64,000 nt of DNA from Streptomyces virginiae (GTDB lineage: Bacteria > Actinomycetota > Actinomycetes > Streptomycetales > Streptomycetaceae), in contig NZ_JOAK01000001.1 in NCBI RefSeq assembly GCF_000720455.1, forward strand, positions 124,001 to 188,000. The letters are read 5' to 3'. A program made the position numbers and the translations under genes. The notes beneath the pieces were generated by a model that saw nothing but the letters and a program-made list of their open reading frames with translations, made no database searches and was not told where the DNA came from. Shown here in pieces: positions 25,353 to 34,987 of the stretch. How positions within the stretch are numbered: the first letter of the stretch is position 1; every line of letters starts with the position of its first letter.

Positions 25353-25397
25353 ACGGGCGGACCCGCGACTCCCCCCATGGGTCGCGGGTCCGCCCGT
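25353..25397 (-). terminator. Rho-independent terminator of thiC
   Basis: A perfect 17-bp stem (arms 25353-25369 and 25381-25397) with an 11-nt loop. On the minus strand it ends in a run of five T, the classic form, 36 bp after the thiC stop. Confidence 0.92.
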
Positions 25398-25433
25398 CAG
25401 CCGGGTCCTGCCGTCCTGTCCGGCCGATCGGCC

Positions 25434-27342
<1,909 letters not shown>

Positions 27343-27432
27343 GCTCCCGCGTTGTGCAAAGTAGCCCCCACGCTAGCGTCATCCATGGCGTGCTGAACAG
27401 TGGGCCCCCTCATCTCTTGCGATGATCTGCTG

Positions 27433-28809
27433 GTGACGTCCTCGCCGCAGCCCCCCACCGAGCCCACCGAGCCCAGTGCGCACTCCGGCCACGCGCACGA
27501 CGGCCACGGGCATTCCTCCGGCCATTCCCACAGCCATGGCCATGGCCCAGCCGCCCCCGTCTCGAAGCACCTGCGCAAGGTCATCGCGGCCGTACTGATC
27601 CCCTTCGCCGTCGCCGTCTTCGTCGGCATGGCAGTCCTCTGGCCGGGGGGCACGCCCGGGCACGAGCGGACCGGGGTGGGCTTCGACCGGCAGACCCAGC
27701 AGGCCAAGGTCGTCTCGCTGGAAAACGTCGACTGCAAGTCCGTGAACGCCGCGCAGGTACCGGCGGCCGGTGGGGCCTCCGCCCCGTCGGGCGGCGGGGC
27801 CCGGGCGGCGCAGACCGGCGAGTGCAAGAAGGCCACCGTCGAGATCGGGAGCGGCCCGGACAAGGGACGCACCTTCGTGGAGATCGTCCAGCCGGGCGCG
27901 CCACGGCAGTTGGCGGACGGCCAGGAGGTGGTGGTGGCGTACGCCCCGGACGCGCCCCGCGACCTCCAGTACTCGGTGATCGACGTGAACCGCAAGCTGC
28001 CGCTGGCGGTGCTGGCCGGCATCTTCGCGCTGGCGGTCGTGCTCGTCGGGCGGATGCGCGGGCTGTTCGCGCTGATCGCCCTGGTCGTCAGCTTCGGTGT
28101 GCTGACGCTCTTCATCCTCCCCGCCATCCTGCAGGGGTCGAACCCTCTGGTGGTCGCGGTGGTGGGCGCGAGCGCGATCATGCTGATCGCGCTCTACATG
28201 TGCCACGGCCTGACCGCCCGTACGTCGGTGGCCGTCCTCGGCACGCTCGTGTCGCTGCTGCTGATCGGCCTGTTGGGCTCGGTCTTCATCGACTGGGCGT
28301 TCCTCAGCGGCAACACCGACGACAACACCGGGCTGATCCACGGGCTCTACCCGGACATCGACATGAGCGGTCTGCTGCTCGCCGGCATCATCATCGGTTC
28401 GCTGGGTGTGCTCGACGACGTGACGGTCACCCAGACCTCGGCGGTCTGGGAACTCCACCAGGCCGACCCGTCGATGGGCCCGCGGTCCTTGTACCGGGCC
28501 GCCATCAGGATCGGCCGCGACCACATCGCGTCGGTGGTCAACACCCTGGTGCTGGCCTACGCGGGCGCCGCGCTCCCCCTGCTGCTGCTGTTCTCTATCG
28601 CCAACAGCAGCATGGGGTCGGTGGCCAACAGCGAGCTGGTCGCGGTGGAGATCGTACGGACCCTCGTGGGCTCGATCGGGCTGGTGGCCTCGGTGCCCGT
28701 GACGACGGCGCTCGCCGCGCTGGTGGTTTCCGCGGACCGGCCGGAGTCCCCGGCCACCGCACCGGCTTCGGGACCGGTGCGCGGCCGGGGCCGACGGCGC
28801 AAGCGCTGA
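27433..28809 (+). CDS. YibE/F family membrane protein with a His-rich N-terminus
   Basis: A 458-residue membrane protein of the YibE/F family with about eight helices. Residues about 15-40 hold nearly a dozen His in HxH patterns (HAHDGHGHSSGHSHSHGHG), a likely metal-binding tail. A large extracytosolic domain with two Cys follows, then the conserved helices containing DDVTVTQTSAVWEL and GRDHIASVVNTLVLAYAGA. Function is unknown in any organism. I chose the GTG at 27433; a GTG at 27400 would add 11 residues. TTGTGC and TAGCGT boxes 16 bp apart (about 27353-27380) look like its promoter, and it is divergent from thiC. Confidence 0.82.
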   Translation: MTSSPQPPTEPTEPSAHSGHAHDGHGHSSGHSHSHGHGPAAPVSKHLRKVIAAVLIPFAVAVFVGMAVLWPGGTPGHERTGVGFDRQTQQAKVVSLENVDCKSVNAAQVPAAGGASAPSGGGARAAQTGECKKATVEIGSGPDKGRTFVEIVQPGAPRQLADGQEVVVAYAPDAPRDLQYSVIDVNRKLPLAVLAGIFALAVVLVGRMRGLFALIALVVSFGVLTLFILPAILQGSNPLVVAVVGASAIMLIALYMCHGLTARTSVAVLGTLVSLLLIGLLGSVFIDWAFLSGNTDDNTGLIHGLYPDIDMSGLLLAGIIIGSLGVLDDVTVTQTSAVWELHQADPSMGPRSLYRAAIRIGRDHIASVVNTLVLAYAGAALPLLLLFSIANSSMGSVANSELVAVEIVRTLVGSIGLVASVPVTTALAALVVSADRPESPATAPASGPVRGRGRRRKR

Positions 28810-28810
28810 A

Positions 28811-28895
28811 CGGCGGTTCAGCCTGAGCGGCGGTTCAGGACGGGCCGCAGTTCAGGATGAGCCGCGGTTCGGTGCGAACGGCGGTTCGGTCCGGC
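28811..28895. repeat. Five tandem 17-bp repeats between YibE/F and ssgA
   Basis: Units start at 28811, 28828, 28845, 28862 and 28879, each exactly 17 bp, with the consensus SCGCGGTTCRGNNNGAG. A sixth, partial unit runs into the 3' end of ssgA at about 28896. The repeats sit between two convergent genes and fill the whole gap. Confidence 0.85.
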
Positions 28896-28901
28896 CGCGG
28901 C

Positions 28902-29351
28902 TCAGCCGGCGTTCTGCTCGTTCTGCTTCGACTCGGCCAGGATTCTGCCGAGCGCCTCGTCCAGGTGCTCCTCGAAGTCGCCCGTGTTCCGCTCCTGTCC
29001 GAGCGGAACGAGCCGGTCGGTGCGGTCGAGGAACGCGACGAGCGGCGCCGCGCTGGCACGGAAAAGGGCCCGGTCGCCGCCGACCTGGAGCCGGATGTGG
29101 ACGTCGGACAACTCCTCCGGGCTGGTGGGGGCGATGTGCACATCGCCGTCTCCGCACGGCTTGTTGATGCCGTCGAGGAGGAGCTCCCGGCCGAACGCCC
29201 AGGTCACGGGCGCGTCTCCGGGAAGGTGGAAGGTCAGGCGGACTGCGTAGGGATCACGGGCGTCGTACCGGAGTTCCACCGGGATCCGGAACGAGAGCTC
29301 CTCGGAAACGAGGAAGCTCATCATGACCTCTGCCTGTACCGACTCGCGCAT
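28902..29351 (-). CDS. ssgA: Sporulation and cell division regulator SsgA
   Basis: A 149-residue SsgA-like protein (SALP), found only in sporulating actinomycetes. SsgA activates sporulation septation by positioning SsgB and FtsZ and affects hyphal branching. The core is intact: MSFLVSEELSFRIPVELRY, VRLTFHLPGDAPVTWAFGRE, GDGDVHI, and DRALFRASAAPLVAFLDRTD. An internal ATG (29321) with GAGG upstream would give a 139-residue protein starting at MSFLVSEE. It is downstream of its own activator gene ssgR, as in other Streptomyces. A perfect palindrome at 29400-29412 lies in its promoter. Confidence 0.95.
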   Translation of the reverse strand: MRESVQAEVMMSFLVSEELSFRIPVELRYDARDPYAVRLTFHLPGDAPVTWAFGRELLLDGINKPCGDGDVHIAPTSPEELSDVHIRLQVGGDRALFRASAAPLVAFLDRTDRLVPLGQERNTGDFEEHLDEALGRILAESKQNEQNAG

Positions 29352-29399
29352 TGACTACCCCGCTGTAGTGGAAGTGGCCAGGAATGATCCCCCAAGGCC

Positions 29400-29412
29400 C
29401 TCTTGACAAGAG
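29400..29412. promoter_or_regulatory. Palindrome CTCTTG-A-CAAGAG in the ssgA promoter
   Basis: A 6+6 perfect inverted repeat about 50 bp upstream of the ssgA start, in the 97-bp ssgR-ssgA gap. It is a plausible SsgR operator; SsgR is known to activate ssgA. Confidence 0.45.
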
Positions 29413-29448
29413 TGGTGGAAGCGCTAGCAGATCACAAGGAGTGAGTTT

Positions 29449-30219
29449 TCAGATACTGATAGAGAACGAGAGGGTGCTCAACAGCGCGCCTACTTCACTC
29501 CGTAGTCGATCGACTACATACAGCAATCGATCTTCCTGATGCAGGGGCAAAGAAATGGCCATAGTTGCGGCCGCATCCCCGGCCGTGATGGGGATGGCGG
29601 CACAGACCGTGCCGAGGGCATATTCCTGCCGCTCGATTACAGGCTGCATTCGCCCGAGGGCCCCGATCCGGTTCTCCAAGGAGCGCAGATCGCGCACGGT
29701 ATAAGGGGTGATGGCCTCTACCGGATGGCGGTCGTAATAGTCCTTGCGCGCGTCCTCGTCGAGCTGGCCGAGCAGGCACTGCCCGATGGCGTGCGCGTAT
29801 CCCGTCGCACGGAAGTCGGCCCACTCCTCGCACGCGGGACTGCCGGGGGTGTCCGAGACGCCCACGACCTCGATTTCACCCTCGCGGTAGACCGCGAAGT
29901 AGACGGGTGCCCCGACCACGTCGCGGAAGTGCGCGAGCGAGTCGAGGATCATGCTGCGACGTTTCTGCTGGAGTCCCCCGCCGGCCAGCCTGCAGGCCGC
30001 GTCGCCGAGTACGAAGACTCCGCACTCTCTGCGCAGATAGCCCTCGTGCGTCAGGGTGCGCAGCAGGTGGTAGGCGGTGGGAAGCGGGAGCCCGGCCTCA
30101 CGCGCCAGCTGCTTCGCCGGGGCTCCCTCACGGTGGGATCCCGCGGCTTCCAGCAGCCTCAGCGCCCTCTGCACCGAACCGATCAGTGTCGGCACACCGG
30201 CATTGTGGACCGCAGACAC
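29449..30219 (-). CDS. ssgR: IclR-family regulator SsgR
   Basis: A 256-residue IclR-type regulator. The winged helix-turn-helix occupies residues about 13-75: SVQRALRLLEAAGSH, KQLAREAGLPLPTAYHLLRT and LTHEGYLRREC. An IclR effector domain follows, with RRSMILDSLAHF, GYAHAIGQCLLG, YALGTVCAAIPI and a C-terminal LSFSI. Position right before ssgA identifies it as SsgR, the developmental activator of ssgA. The start is a GTG at 30219. A 10-bp hairpin lies in the DNA upstream. Confidence 0.92.
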   Translation of the reverse strand: MSAVHNAGVPTLIGSVQRALRLLEAAGSHREGAPAKQLAREAGLPLPTAYHLLRTLTHEGYLRRECGVFVLGDAACRLAGGGLQQKRRSMILDSLAHFRDVVGAPVYFAVYREGEIEVVGVSDTPGSPACEEWADFRATGYAHAIGQCLLGQLDEDARKDYYDRHPVEAITPYTVRDLRSLENRIGALGRMQPVIERQEYALGTVCAAIPITAGDAAATMAISLPLHQEDRLLYVVDRLRSEVGALLSTLSFSISI

Positions 30220-30251
30220 AGCTCACCCCCAGGCGTGGTGGCGGGCCTTCA

Positions 30252-30280
30252 GGGGTGACCCGCTCGGCGGGGGTCACCCC
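30252..30280. promoter_or_regulatory. Inverted repeat GGGGTGACCC / GGGTCACCCC upstream of ssgR
   Basis: A perfect 10-bp dyad with a 9-bp spacer, 33-61 bp upstream of the ssgR start. It may be an operator or a leader hairpin. The rest of the 253-bp gap up to the DUF5326-like gene shows no gene. Confidence 0.45.
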
Positions 30281-30472
30281 CGCGCATGCCGGTCCTGGGG
30301 GTCGCGCTCGGCGGGTCGTCGGCATCACCACAGGTCAGGGGGTGATACCGGCTCTCGGTGCCCAGGCAACGGCACAGATCGCGACTCTATCGACCGATTC
30401 CGGGGCCGTGAGCGGTTCAGGGCGCCACGTTCCCTCAGCTGGGTTAATCCCGCAGCCGCCCCCGCCCGTCAC

Positions 30473-30700
30473 CTACCACTCGCCGGACGAGGACTTCGAA
30501 GTTCCGCCGCCGAGCTTCTTCACGACGAAGATCAGACCGCCGACGAGGCCGACGAAGAGGAGCAGCTTGAAGGCGAACGAGATCAGTGCGCCCAGGATGC
30601 TGGTGATGACGCCGCCGAAGACGAACAGGGCCAGCAGCGGGACGGCGACCCACTTCACCCACCAGGGCATGCCTGCGAATATCTCTCGGATGCCGTTCAT
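30473..30700 (-). CDS. Small membrane protein, DUF5326-like
   Basis: A 75-residue protein with one or two hydrophobic helices (WVKWVAVPLLALFVFGGVIT and LLLFVGLVGGLIFVVKKLG), a short N-terminus MNGIREIFAGMPWW and a Gly/Ser tail. The same arrangement is seen in a small Streptomyces family of unknown function that I associate with DUF5326. It has its own promoter region and no obvious partner. Confidence 0.75.
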   Translation of the reverse strand: MNGIREIFAGMPWWVKWVAVPLLALFVFGGVITSILGALISFAFKLLLFVGLVGGLIFVVKKLGGGTSKSSSGEW

Positions 30701-30850
30701 GTCCTCGACCTCTTCCCGGTCTTCCCGTCTGTGACTTCCTGCTCTCGATGCTAGGAGTCAGCGGGCGCCGATCGGGGCCCGCGAGCCCCCGGAGTCCCCT
30801 GATCCGCCCCTTAGGGGGATCAGGGCCGCGACCCTCACCCGCGCCGCCGC

Positions 30851-31168
30851 TCAGCCCTCGGGCGGAGAGAACACCACCATCACCTTCAGGTCCTCGGTGA
30901 TGTGGTGGAACTTGTGCGGGACGCCCGCCGGGACGTAGACGACGCTGCCGCGCGCCACGGTGGTGGTCTCCTCCCCGACCGTGATCGAGGCCCTCCCGCT
31001 GACGACGAAGTACACCTCGTCCTGACCGTGCGGGCGCTGCGGATCGGTCTGGCCGGCGTCGAGCGCGTACAGCCCGACCGACATGTTCCGCTCGCGCAGG
31101 AACTGCAGATAGGCGCCGTCGTTGGCGGCCCGTTCCGCTTCGAGGTCGTCAAGCCGGAAGGCTTTCAT
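30851..31168 (-). CDS. Cupin domain protein
   Basis: A 105-residue single-domain cupin. Cupin motif 1 is present as RPHGQDEVYFVVSG and motif 2 as VVYVPAGVPHKFHHI, including the His/Glu metal-site residues. Such small cupins bind metal ions and act as isomerases, dioxygenases or mere binders, so the activity cannot be named. It is divergent from the holin-like gene across 90 bp. Confidence 0.85.
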   Translation of the reverse strand: MKAFRLDDLEAERAANDGAYLQFLRERNMSVGLYALDAGQTDPQRPHGQDEVYFVVSGRASITVGEETTTVARGSVVYVPAGVPHKFHHITEDLKVMVVFSPPEG

Positions 31169-31257
31169 CGTGGTTGTGCCCCTTGTACTCGATCGTTCCC
31201 TCGCATCCGCTGATCTGCGGATGTCCCACCGGGATCTTCTCTGCCACGATCAGACAC

Positions 31258-31638
31258 ATGACGAATTTCGTAGTCAAGACGCTCGCCAACGCGGCGGCCC
31301 TGGCCGTCGCCGTGTGGCTGCTCGCCGGCATCACCCTCGACGACGGCAGCAGTCTCGGCCGCCGGACCCTCACACTGATCCTGGTCGCCCTGGTCTTCGG
31401 CCTGGTCAATGTGATCGTCAAGCCGCTCGTGAAGCTGCTTTCCCTGCCGCTCTTCGTCCTCACCCTGGGGCTGTTCACGCTCGTTGTGAACGCCCTGATG
31501 CTGCTCCTGACCTCGTGGCTGGCCGAGCAGCTCGATCTCAGTTTCCATGTCGACGGGTTCTGGACCGCGCTCCTGGGCGGCCTGATCATCTCCGTCGTCT
31601 CCTGGGCCGTGAACATGGTCCTTCCCGACAAGAACTGA
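31258..31638 (+). CDS. Phage-holin-4-type membrane protein
   Basis: A 126-residue membrane protein with four hydrophobic helices and the family pattern LANAAALAVAVWLLAGI, FGLVNVIVKPLVKLLSLPL, VLTLGLFTLVVNALMLLL and GGLIISVVSWAVN. Despite the family name it is a common chromosomal protein; no phage genes are nearby. The ATG at 31258 follows the divergent promoter. It ends 11 bp before ptpA, so the two are probably co-transcribed. Confidence 0.85.
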   Translation: MTNFVVKTLANAAALAVAVWLLAGITLDDGSSLGRRTLTLILVALVFGLVNVIVKPLVKLLSLPLFVLTLGLFTLVVNALMLLLTSWLAEQLDLSFHVDGFWTALLGGLIISVVSWAVNMVLPDKN

Positions 31639-31649
31639 GCGGGCCGCGC

Positions 31650-32141
31650 ATGTACCGCGTCTGCTTCGTCTGCACCGGCAACATATGCCGCTCCCCCATG
31701 GCCGAATCCGTCTTCCGCGCCCATGTCGAACGGGCCGGACTCGACGCCCTCGTCGAGGTGGACAGCGCCGGGACCGGCGGCCGGCACGAGGGCGACGGCG
31801 CGGACCCGCGCACGGTCTCCGTCCTGGAGGCCGCAGGCTACGCGCAGGACCACCGCGCCCGGCAGTTCCGTTCCTCCTGGTTCTCCAGCCTCGACCTCGT
31901 CATCGCACTCGACGCCGGGCACCTGCGGGACCTGCGGGCACTCGCACCCACTCCACAGGACGCCGCGAAGGTCCGGCTGCTGCGGTCCTACGATCCGGCG
32001 GCCACGGCCGGGCAGCACGACGTACCGGACCCCTACTACGGCTCGATCGACGGGTTCGAGGAATGCCTGGAACTCATCGAGGCCGCCGGCCCCGGTCTGC
32101 TGGACGCCGTACGCGAGGCGATGAAGGAGCACACCGCGTGA
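31650..32141 (+). CDS. ptpA: Low-molecular-weight protein tyrosine phosphatase
   Basis: A 163-residue cytosolic phosphatase. The active-site loop is VCTGNICRSPM (C-x5-R-S) near residues 7-16, and the general-acid motif is DPYYG near residue 127. It removes phosphate from tyrosines. The orthologue in S. coelicolor, PtpA, affects antibiotic production. It overlaps the next gene by 4 bp (GTGA at 32138-32141), so translation is coupled to the PLP lyase. Confidence 0.95.
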   Translation: MYRVCFVCTGNICRSPMAESVFRAHVERAGLDALVEVDSAGTGGRHEGDGADPRTVSVLEAAGYAQDHRARQFRSSWFSSLDLVIALDAGHLRDLRALAPTPQDAAKVRLLRSYDPAATAGQHDVPDPYYGSIDGFEECLELIEAAGPGLLDAVREAMKEHTA

Positions 32142-33307
32142 ACGAGCACTTCCCCGAAACGACCGGCGCTGCGATCGGTGACGGCACCCGCGCCGTGCGC
32201 GCCGGTCTGCCCGAGGCCGTCAAGAACGAACCGCCCCTGCCGGGGCCGGTCTTCGCCGCCCACTTCCACCTCCCCGGAGACGTCGAGGGCCCCTACGCCT
32301 ACGGGCGCGACACCAACCCGACCTGGACCCTGCTGGAACGGGCGATCGGGGAGCTGGAAGCCCCCGGCCAGGACGTGCACACCGTCGTCTTCGCCTCCGG
32401 CATGGCGGCGGTCTCCGCCGTTCTCCTCTCCCAGACGCGCACGGGCGACACCGTCGTCCTGCCCGACGACGGCTACCAGGCGCTGCCGCTGCTGCGGGAG
32501 CAGCTGGAGGCGTACGGGATCCACGTGCGCACCGCCCCCACCGGATCGGACGCCCAGATCGAGGTCCTCGACGGCGCCCGGATGCTGTGGATCGAGACGC
32601 CGTCCAATCCCGGGCTCGACGTGTGCGACGTACGACGCCTCGCGGAAGCCGCGCACGCCGGCGGGACCCTGGTGGCGGTGGACAACACCCTCGCCACCCC
32701 GCTGGGACAACGCCCCCTGGAGCTCGGGGCGGACTTCTCCGTGGCGAGCGGCACCAAGGGCCTCACCGGCCATGGCGACCTGCTGCTCGGGTACGTCGTG
32801 TGCCGCGACCCGGAACTCGCCGCCCGCGTCCGGGGATGGCGCAAGATCGTCGGAGCGATCCCCGGCCCCATGGAGGCCTGGCTCGCCCATCGTTCGCTGG
32901 CCACGATCCAGCTGCGCGCGCAGCGCCAGTGGACCAACGCACTGGCCGTCGCGGAGGCGCTGAGCGCGCGCCGCGACGTGAGCGGCGTGCGCTACCCGGG
33001 GCTGACCACGGACCCCTCCCACAAGACGGCCGCCCGGCAGATGCGGGGCTTCGGCTCGGTGGTCTCCTTCACGCTGCCCGACCGGGCGCACGCGGAACGG
33101 TTCATGGCCGCCCTGCACCTGGTCGAGGACGCCACGAGTTTCGGTGGCGTGCGGTCCACAGCCGAGCGGCGCGGACGGTGGGGCGGCGACGCCGTCCCCG
33201 AGGGCTTCATCCGCTTCTCCGCCGGGGCAGAGGACACCGATGACCTGGTCGCGGACGTCCTGCACGCCCTCGACCGGGCCCTGGAGCCGGCCGGTCACGA
33301 TCGCTGA
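32138..33307 (+). CDS. PLP-dependent cystathionine gamma-lyase/synthase-like enzyme
   Basis: A 389-residue fold-type-I PLP enzyme of the Cys/Met metabolism family. Motifs: PYAYGRDTNPTWTLLE, HTVVFASGMAAVSAVLL, WIETPSNPGLDVCDV, AVDNTLATPLGQRPLELGAD (two adjacent parts), and the Schiff-base lysine in SVASGTKGLTGHGD. Members cleave or form cystathionine-like thioethers. Its role next to a tyrosine phosphatase is unclear. The GTG overlaps the ptpA stop, and GAAGGAG lies before it. Confidence 0.88.
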   Translation: MNEHFPETTGAAIGDGTRAVRAGLPEAVKNEPPLPGPVFAAHFHLPGDVEGPYAYGRDTNPTWTLLERAIGELEAPGQDVHTVVFASGMAAVSAVLLSQTRTGDTVVLPDDGYQALPLLREQLEAYGIHVRTAPTGSDAQIEVLDGARMLWIETPSNPGLDVCDVRRLAEAAHAGGTLVAVDNTLATPLGQRPLELGADFSVASGTKGLTGHGDLLLGYVVCRDPELAARVRGWRKIVGAIPGPMEAWLAHRSLATIQLRAQRQWTNALAVAEALSARRDVSGVRYPGLTTDPSHKTAARQMRGFGSVVSFTLPDRAHAERFMAALHLVEDATSFGGVRSTAERRGRWGGDAVPEGFIRFSAGAEDTDDLVADVLHALDRALEPAGHDR

Positions 33308-33321
33308 ACAAGCCGTGGAAA

Positions 33322-33360
33322 GGGCAGTCCGAGCCTCCCCCCTAGTGGCTCGGACCGCCC
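33322..33360 (+). terminator. Hairpin terminator after the PLP lyase
   Basis: GTCCGAGCC pairs with GGCTCGGAC, extended by four more pairs beyond one mismatch, with an 11-nt loop. It lies about 15 bp after the stop codon and would end the holin-like/ptpA/lyase transcript. Confidence 0.8.
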
Positions 33361-33484
33361 CGGGTTCCGCGCGCGAAGAACCACGCGACAAGGCTAATTG
33401 ACTCTGCGTCAGAGTCCAATCACGGTAGCGACAGGGGCCTATCTGCATATTTATAGTTGTAGACCCCCACCGAGAGGTGTCGCG

Positions 33485-34390
33485 ATGGATCTGGCCCTGC
33501 TGCGCACCTTCGTCACCGTCCACCGGGCGGGCTCGTTCACGCGGGCCGCGGCCCTCCTCGGACTGTCCCAGCCCGCCGTGACCTCCCAGATCCGCACCCT
33601 GGAGCGCCAGTTGGGGCGGCCGCTCTTCCACCGCCGGGCCCGCGGTGTCACCCCCACCGCCGTCGGCGACGAACTCGCCCACAAGGCCGCCCCGCACCTC
33701 GACGCGCTGCTGCGGATCACCGAGGCCGAGCGGGAGGACGCGGGCGGGCTGCGCTCCCTCCACGTCGCCGGGCCGCCCGAGTTCCTGTCCCTGCGCGTGC
33801 TCCCCGCCCTGGCACCCCTCGTCGGCCAGGGCCACACCCTGCGCGCCACCTTGCAGAGCGACTCCGGAACCGTCCTCGACGGGCTCGCCGCCGGACACCA
33901 CGACCTCGCCGTCACCACGGCCCACCCGCGGGGCGGCCCCTTCACCGCCACCGCGCTGTGCGACGAGGAGCACGTCCTGGTCGCCGCCCCGTACTGGGCC
34001 GCCCTCGTCGACACGGAACGGCTGCGGGACGACGGTCCCGGGGCCCTGGAAGGCATCCCGCTCGTCGAGGTCCACGAGACCCTGCCGCTCGTCACCCGGT
34101 ACTGGAGCGCAGTCTTCGACGTCCTGCCGGCCGCCAGGTCCCTGAGCGCCACCGTGGTCGCACCCGACCTGCGCGCCGTACTGGAATGCGTCCTCGCCGG
34201 CGCGGGGCTCGCGGTGCTGCCCCGGTACCTGTGCCAGGACGCCCTCGACAGCGGCCGGATCGCGGCCGTGGCGGAGCCCCCCGTACCGCCGCTGCGCACC
34301 TGGTTCCTGGTCTTACGGGCCGGGAGTCCCGCCCTCGCCCACCTCGCCAGGGCGCGCGAGCGACTGCTGGAGGCCGCCGTGCACTGGTGA
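33485..34390 (+). CDS. LysR family regulator containing a TTA codon
   Basis: A 301-residue LysR-type regulator. The N-terminal helix-turn-helix is complete (LRTFVTVHRAGSFTRAAALL, then GLSQPAVTSQIRTLERQLG and LFHRRARGVTPT), and residues about 90-300 form the substrate-binding domain. The Leu codon at 34313-34315 (residue 277) is TTA, the only one I noticed in the window. TTA is read by the bldA tRNA, which is limited to late growth, so expression should depend on development. It is followed by a NUDIX gene in the same direction; the target genes are unknown. Confidence 0.92.
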   Translation: MDLALLRTFVTVHRAGSFTRAAALLGLSQPAVTSQIRTLERQLGRPLFHRRARGVTPTAVGDELAHKAAPHLDALLRITEAEREDAGGLRSLHVAGPPEFLSLRVLPALAPLVGQGHTLRATLQSDSGTVLDGLAAGHHDLAVTTAHPRGGPFTATALCDEEHVLVAAPYWAALVDTERLRDDGPGALEGIPLVEVHETLPLVTRYWSAVFDVLPAARSLSATVVAPDLRAVLECVLAGAGLAVLPRYLCQDALDSGRIAAVAEPPVPPLRTWFLVLRAGSPALAHLARARERLLEAAVHW

Positions 34391-34450
34391 GCCCCCTGTT
34401 TCCGGCCCGTGGCGCGTTTCAGAAGCGGAGCGGTGGGCCACTCTTCTCCC

Positions 34451-34930
34451 ATGACCGAACGTCCCGTGGTCAAACGCACCGCCCGCGCGATCCTGCTCGA
34501 CGGTGACGACCTGATCCTCATCAAACGCACCAAGCCCGGCGTCGACCCGTACTGGGTCACCCCCGGCGGGGGAGTGGAGTCCTCGGACGCCACCGTCGTC
34601 GACGCCCTCCACCGAGAGGTCCACGAAGAACTCGGCGCGAAGATCACCGATGTCGTGCCCTGCTTCGTCGACACCGTCGAGCACATCGCCGACGGCGGGG
34701 TGACCGGCGTGAAGGTGCAGCACTTCTTCGTCTGCCGCCTCGAATCGATGGACCCGAGCCTGCGGCACGGCCCCGAGATCGACGAGCCTGCGGGCGAGTA
34801 CGAGATCGTCCGCGTGCCCTTCAACCGAGTGGGCATCGCAGCGGTCCATCTCGTCCCGCTGTCCCTACGTCACTACCTGGACGGCAACATCGAGGGCGTG
34901 CGCGCCATGCACGCGCCCGACCTGGGCTGA
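34451..34930 (+). CDS. NUDIX hydrolase
   Basis: A 159-residue pyrophosphohydrolase. The Nudix helix is in WVTPGGGVESSDATVVDALH, then REVHEELG, giving the REx2EE metal-binding core. Where the standard box has Glu (G-x5-E-x7-REU) this protein has Ala, an exchange also seen in related actinobacterial proteins. Substrates of such proteins are nucleoside diphosphates linked to another group; the exact one is unknown. It starts at an ATG 60 bp after the LysR stop and could share its transcript. Confidence 0.88.
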   Translation: MTERPVVKRTARAILLDGDDLILIKRTKPGVDPYWVTPGGGVESSDATVVDALHREVHEELGAKITDVVPCFVDTVEHIADGGVTGVKVQHFFVCRLESMDPSLRHGPEIDEPAGEYEIVRVPFNRVGIAAVHLVPLSLRHYLDGNIEGVRAMHAPDLG

Positions 34931-34939
34931 GGCCGTTGC

Positions 34940-34965
34940 GGGGCCGGTGGGCTGCCACCGGTCCC
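34940..34965. terminator. Bidirectional hairpin between convergent genes
   Basis: An 11-bp stem including one G-T pair (arms 34940-34950 and 34955-34965, loop GCTG) between the NUDIX gene and the flavohaemoglobin-like gene. Confidence 0.7.
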
Positions 34966-34987
34966 GGACCGGCCGTGCCCGCCGGTC

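Noticed and set aside
31258..31638. Prophage remnant because of the holin-like protein
   Set aside because: No integrase, terminase, structural or lysis gene is near, and the family is common on Streptomyces chromosomes.
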